Source of the DNA: Vulcanimicrobiota bacterium
GTDB lineage: Bacteria > Vulcanimicrobiota > Vulcanimicrobiia > Vulcanimicrobiales > Vulcanimicrobiaceae
Assembly (NCBI GenBank): GCA_003155175.1
Contig: PMFP01000073.1
Location: 3,040-10,175 of the forward strand
Length of the DNA: 7,136 bases
Direction of reading: 5' to 3'
In this document: positions 5,672 to 7,136 of the stretch, in pieces
Layout: each line of letters opens with the position of its first letter
How positions within the stretch are numbered: the stretch's first letter is position 1
Notes under the pieces: generated by a model
What the model was told of the DNA's origin: nothing
The model's input: only the letters and a program-made list of their open reading frames with translations
The model's database searches: none
Translations under genes and position numbers: made by a program

Positions 5672-6291
5672 TCGATCAGCACGTCGTAGCCGCCGAACCC
5701 CTCCGGCACGCCTCGCCGGAGGATACGCGCGAACGGATTCTAGCCGCCGCCCGCGAGGTCATCGCGAAGAAGGGCAAACGCGGGGCCACGACGCGCGAAA
5801 TCGCCGACGTCGCCGGCGTGAACGAAGCGACGCTCTTCCGGCACTTCGGAAACAAAGGGGCGTTGATCATCGCGGTCGTCCAGCACTTCTGCGGCTTCGT
5901 GGAACTGCGCAGCGTCACGTCGCAGCTCAACGGCGCGATCGAAGACGATCTTTTCGTCATAGGCAAGACGATGATGGACCGGATGGAGTCGCAGTCCGAC
6001 ATGATCCGCTGGTCGCTGGTGGAGGCCGACTACGAACAGGATCTGTTCGCGGAGACGGCGTGGCGGCCGCAAATCGCGATCCTCGAGCTCGTGACCGAAT
6101 TCTTGCAGGCTCGCATCGACGCGGGCAAACTGCGAGGCGACGCGACCCAGCTGGCGCTGATCTTCATGGGTCTCATCTTCACGCACGTGATGACGCGCAA
6201 GAAGTTTTCTCATTTCGACTGGCTCGCGGACGACGAAGCCGCGATCCGGCGCTACGTAGACGTCTTTCTCAACGGCGTAAGGAGCAAGTAG
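5668..6291 (+). CDS. TetR/AcrR-family transcriptional regulator
   Basis: 207-residue DNA-binding regulator, probably a ligand-responsive repressor acting as a dimer. The N-terminal TetR domain runs from about 19 to 66: DTRERILAAAREVIAKKG (helix 1), ATTREIADVAGV (helix 2), NEATLFRHFGNKGAL (recognition helix and the start of helix 4); LFRHFGNK is a close match to the family LYYHFxNK signature. The rest (about 75-205) is helical and would bind an effector and dimerise; F-C-G-F at 74-77 and the Met-rich stretch at 100-112 could line a hydrophobic pocket. The start is ATG in ATGA overlapping the previous stop; the Shine-Dalgarno is weak, so coupling is likely. The location immediately before an EmrA-type gene is typical of regulators of multidrug export operons. 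The probable target is the promoter region upstream of the STAS gene, since no promoter-sized gap exists inside the operon. Confidence 0.92.
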   Translation: MIDQHVVAAEPLRHASPEDTRERILAAAREVIAKKGKRGATTREIADVAGVNEATLFRHFGNKGALIIAVVQHFCGFVELRSVTSQLNGAIEDDLFVIGKTMMDRMESQSDMIRWSLVEADYEQDLFAETAWRPQIAILELVTEFLQARIDAGKLRGDATQLALIFMGLIFTHVMTRKKFSHFDWLADDEAAIRRYVDVFLNGVRSK

Positions 6292-6297
6292 ACTAGC

Positions 6298-7136
6298 ATG
6301 CAAACGCGCGAACCGGAACTCTCACCTCCCGCGGCGCCGGGCGCCGGCGTCGAATCGCCGGACTCAAACGCAACGAACGGCGACGTCGCCCGCAAGGGGC
6401 CGCGCAAGCGCGTCGTCGGGATCGTCGTGGGCGGCATCGCCTTGGTCCTGCTACTGATCTTCGGCATCCGATATTTGGTCTACGCCCACGCGCACGAGGG
6501 AACCGACGACGCGCGGGTGGACGCCGACGTCGTCGCGGTGACGAGCAAGATCAACGAGCGGATCGACAAGATCCTCGTGGACACGAACCAGTCGGTGAAG
6601 AAGGGCCAGTTGCTGGTCGTCATGGACGACGCCGACGAGCGCGCCAAACTGAGCCAGGCTCAAGCGCAACTCGACTTGGCGCTCGCGAACCAGCGGACGA
6701 ACACGCAGCAGGGGCAAGGCGGCGTGCTGACGGCGCAGGCCGCGATCGCCAACGCGCAGACCGGCATCCCGTCGGCGCAGGCCGGCGTCGCGCAGGCGCA
6801 GGCGCAACTCGTCGCCGCGCAAGCCGGCGTACCCGCCGCCCAACAGAGCTACAACCGCGCCGCGGCCGATTTGGCCCGCGTGCAGTCGCTCGTGAACACC
6901 GGCGACTTGCCGGCGCAGCAGCTCGACGCGGCGCGAGCGGACGAAGCGAACGCCGCCGCGCAGTTGCAGAGCGCGAGCGCGCAGATCGACGTCGCGCAGG
7001 CGAACCTGGCGGCGGCGCAGAGCAAGGTCGGCGCGGCCGGCGCCAACGTGCAGTCCGCCCAGGGCGGCCTGCAGTCCGCGCAGGGCAAGCTCGCGCAGAA
7101 CGCCGATCCCAGTCAGGTCGAGTCGGCGCGGGCTCA
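6298..7136 (+). CDS. EmrA/HlyD-family membrane fusion protein, 3'-truncated
   Basis: Periplasmic adaptor of a tripartite or two-part efflux system; 279 residues are visible and the frame is open to the window end. ATG at 6298 is 6 nt after the TetR stop; AAGGAG (6279-6284) lies inside the TetR gene at a long 13-nt spacing. Domains: a Pro/Ala-rich cytoplasmic tail (1-32), basic KGPRKR (33-38), one membrane helix (39-62), then EGTDDARVDADVVAV (67-81), the EmrA-type signature, and a biotinyl-lipoyl half ending in NQSVKKGQLLVVMDD (97-111). A long Ala/Gln-rich helical hairpin follows: helix 1 at about 113-199, turn NTGDLPAQQLD (200-210), helix 2 from 211 on. Helix 1 looks longer than in E. coli EmrA as I recall it, and contains Pro158 and Pro179. 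The second lipoyl half and beta-barrel are missing. A DHA2-type (EmrB-like) transporter is expected next. The adaptor assignment is firm; the substrate is unknown. Confidence 0.9.
   Translation, partial: MQTREPELSPPAAPGAGVESPDSNATNGDVARKGPRKRVVGIVVGGIALVLLLIFGIRYLVYAHAHEGTDDARVDADVVAVTSKINERIDKILVDTNQSVKKGQLLVVMDDADERAKLSQAQAQLDLALANQRTNTQQGQGGVLTAQAAIANAQTGIPSAQAGVAQAQAQLVAAQAGVPAAQQSYNRAAADLARVQSLVNTGDLPAQQLDAARADEANAAAQLQSASAQIDVAQANLAAAQSKVGAAGANVQSAQGGLQSAQGKLAQNADPSQVESARA
6733..6843 (+). repeat. In-frame 21-bp periodic repeat encoding AQ heptads
   Basis: Within the EmrA-like gene, residues 146-182 place an Ala-Gln pair at the same register of consecutive heptads: Gln at 147, 154, 161, 168, 175 and 182, with I, I, V, L, V and Y three residues after each Gln. 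At DNA level this appears as GCGCAG or GCGCAA recurring every 21 bp. It is a coiled-coil pattern that may also allow slippage or recombination. Helix 2 shows the same hydrophobic spacing (223, 230, 237, 244, 251, 258, 265). Confidence 0.7.

Noticed and set aside
5499..6296. 265-codon plus-strand open frame over the LolA-like and TetR genes
   Set aside because: Shadow frame; the translation is Arg-rich and the two genes in the other frames carry clear signal-peptide and HTH features.
6451..6843. Minus-strand open frame with a repetitive RDAGLRR-like protein
   Set aside because: The apparent protein repeat is the reverse complement of the AQ heptad repeat in the EmrA-like gene.
6733..7090. Possible CRISPR-like or satellite repeat because of recurring GCGCAG
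   Set aside because: The period is 21 bp, in frame, without spacers; explained by coiled-coil heptads.

Overview
The window is about two-thirds GC and densely coded, with GTG starts, 4-nt stop/start overlaps and very short gaps. No RNA gene, insertion sequence, CRISPR array or phage gene is visible, so it reads as ordinary chromosome. The mix of a LolA-like secreted protein, a tiny VWVN/YYG lipoprotein and a long EmrA-type adaptor recalls deep-branching Gram-negative-type phyla such as Candidatus Eremiobacterota (WPS-2). That placement is inference from protein style only, and Acidobacteria-like sources are not excluded.

Region 1 (1-2299, + strand) is the end of a histidine-utilisation (hut) operon. 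It holds imidazolonepropionase (HutI, 5' end outside the window) and, overlapping it by 4 nt, an amidohydrolase best read as formimidoylglutamate deiminase (HutF). Together they would open the imidazolone ring and then remove ammonia from formimidoylglutamate, which is the five-step route through N-formylglutamate. The second enzyme has all expected metal and catalytic residues, but a His where HutF should have a substrate-carboxylate-binding Arg.

Region 2 (2300-2675, + strand) is a structured, GC-rich leader and a 108-residue lipoprotein of unknown function. Its stop codon lies in the same CTAG palindrome as the stop of the convergent gene.

Region 3 (4580 down to 2672, - strand) is a two-gene operon: a class A beta-lactamase-fold serine hydrolase without an obvious export signal or the Omega-loop glutamate, then a fold-type I PLP aminotransferase starting 4 nt after its stop.

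Region 4 (4581-4727) is a divergent intergenic region, clearly more AT-rich than the genes. It contains an imperfect tandem repeat, a weak palindrome and a perfect GAAA-loop hairpin over the ribosome binding site of the hydrolase gene.

Region 5 (4728-7136, + strand) is a tightly packed operon: a small STAS-domain protein, a secreted LolA-like protein, a TetR-family regulator and an EmrA/HlyD-type membrane fusion protein running off the window. The simplest model is a TetR-controlled export or envelope-lipid operon, with a transporter partner probably downstream. The least ordinary things here are this STAS/LolA-like/TetR/EmrA combination, the atypical beta-lactamase-like protein and the altered HutF pocket. 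No wholly new system can be demonstrated from the sequence alone.
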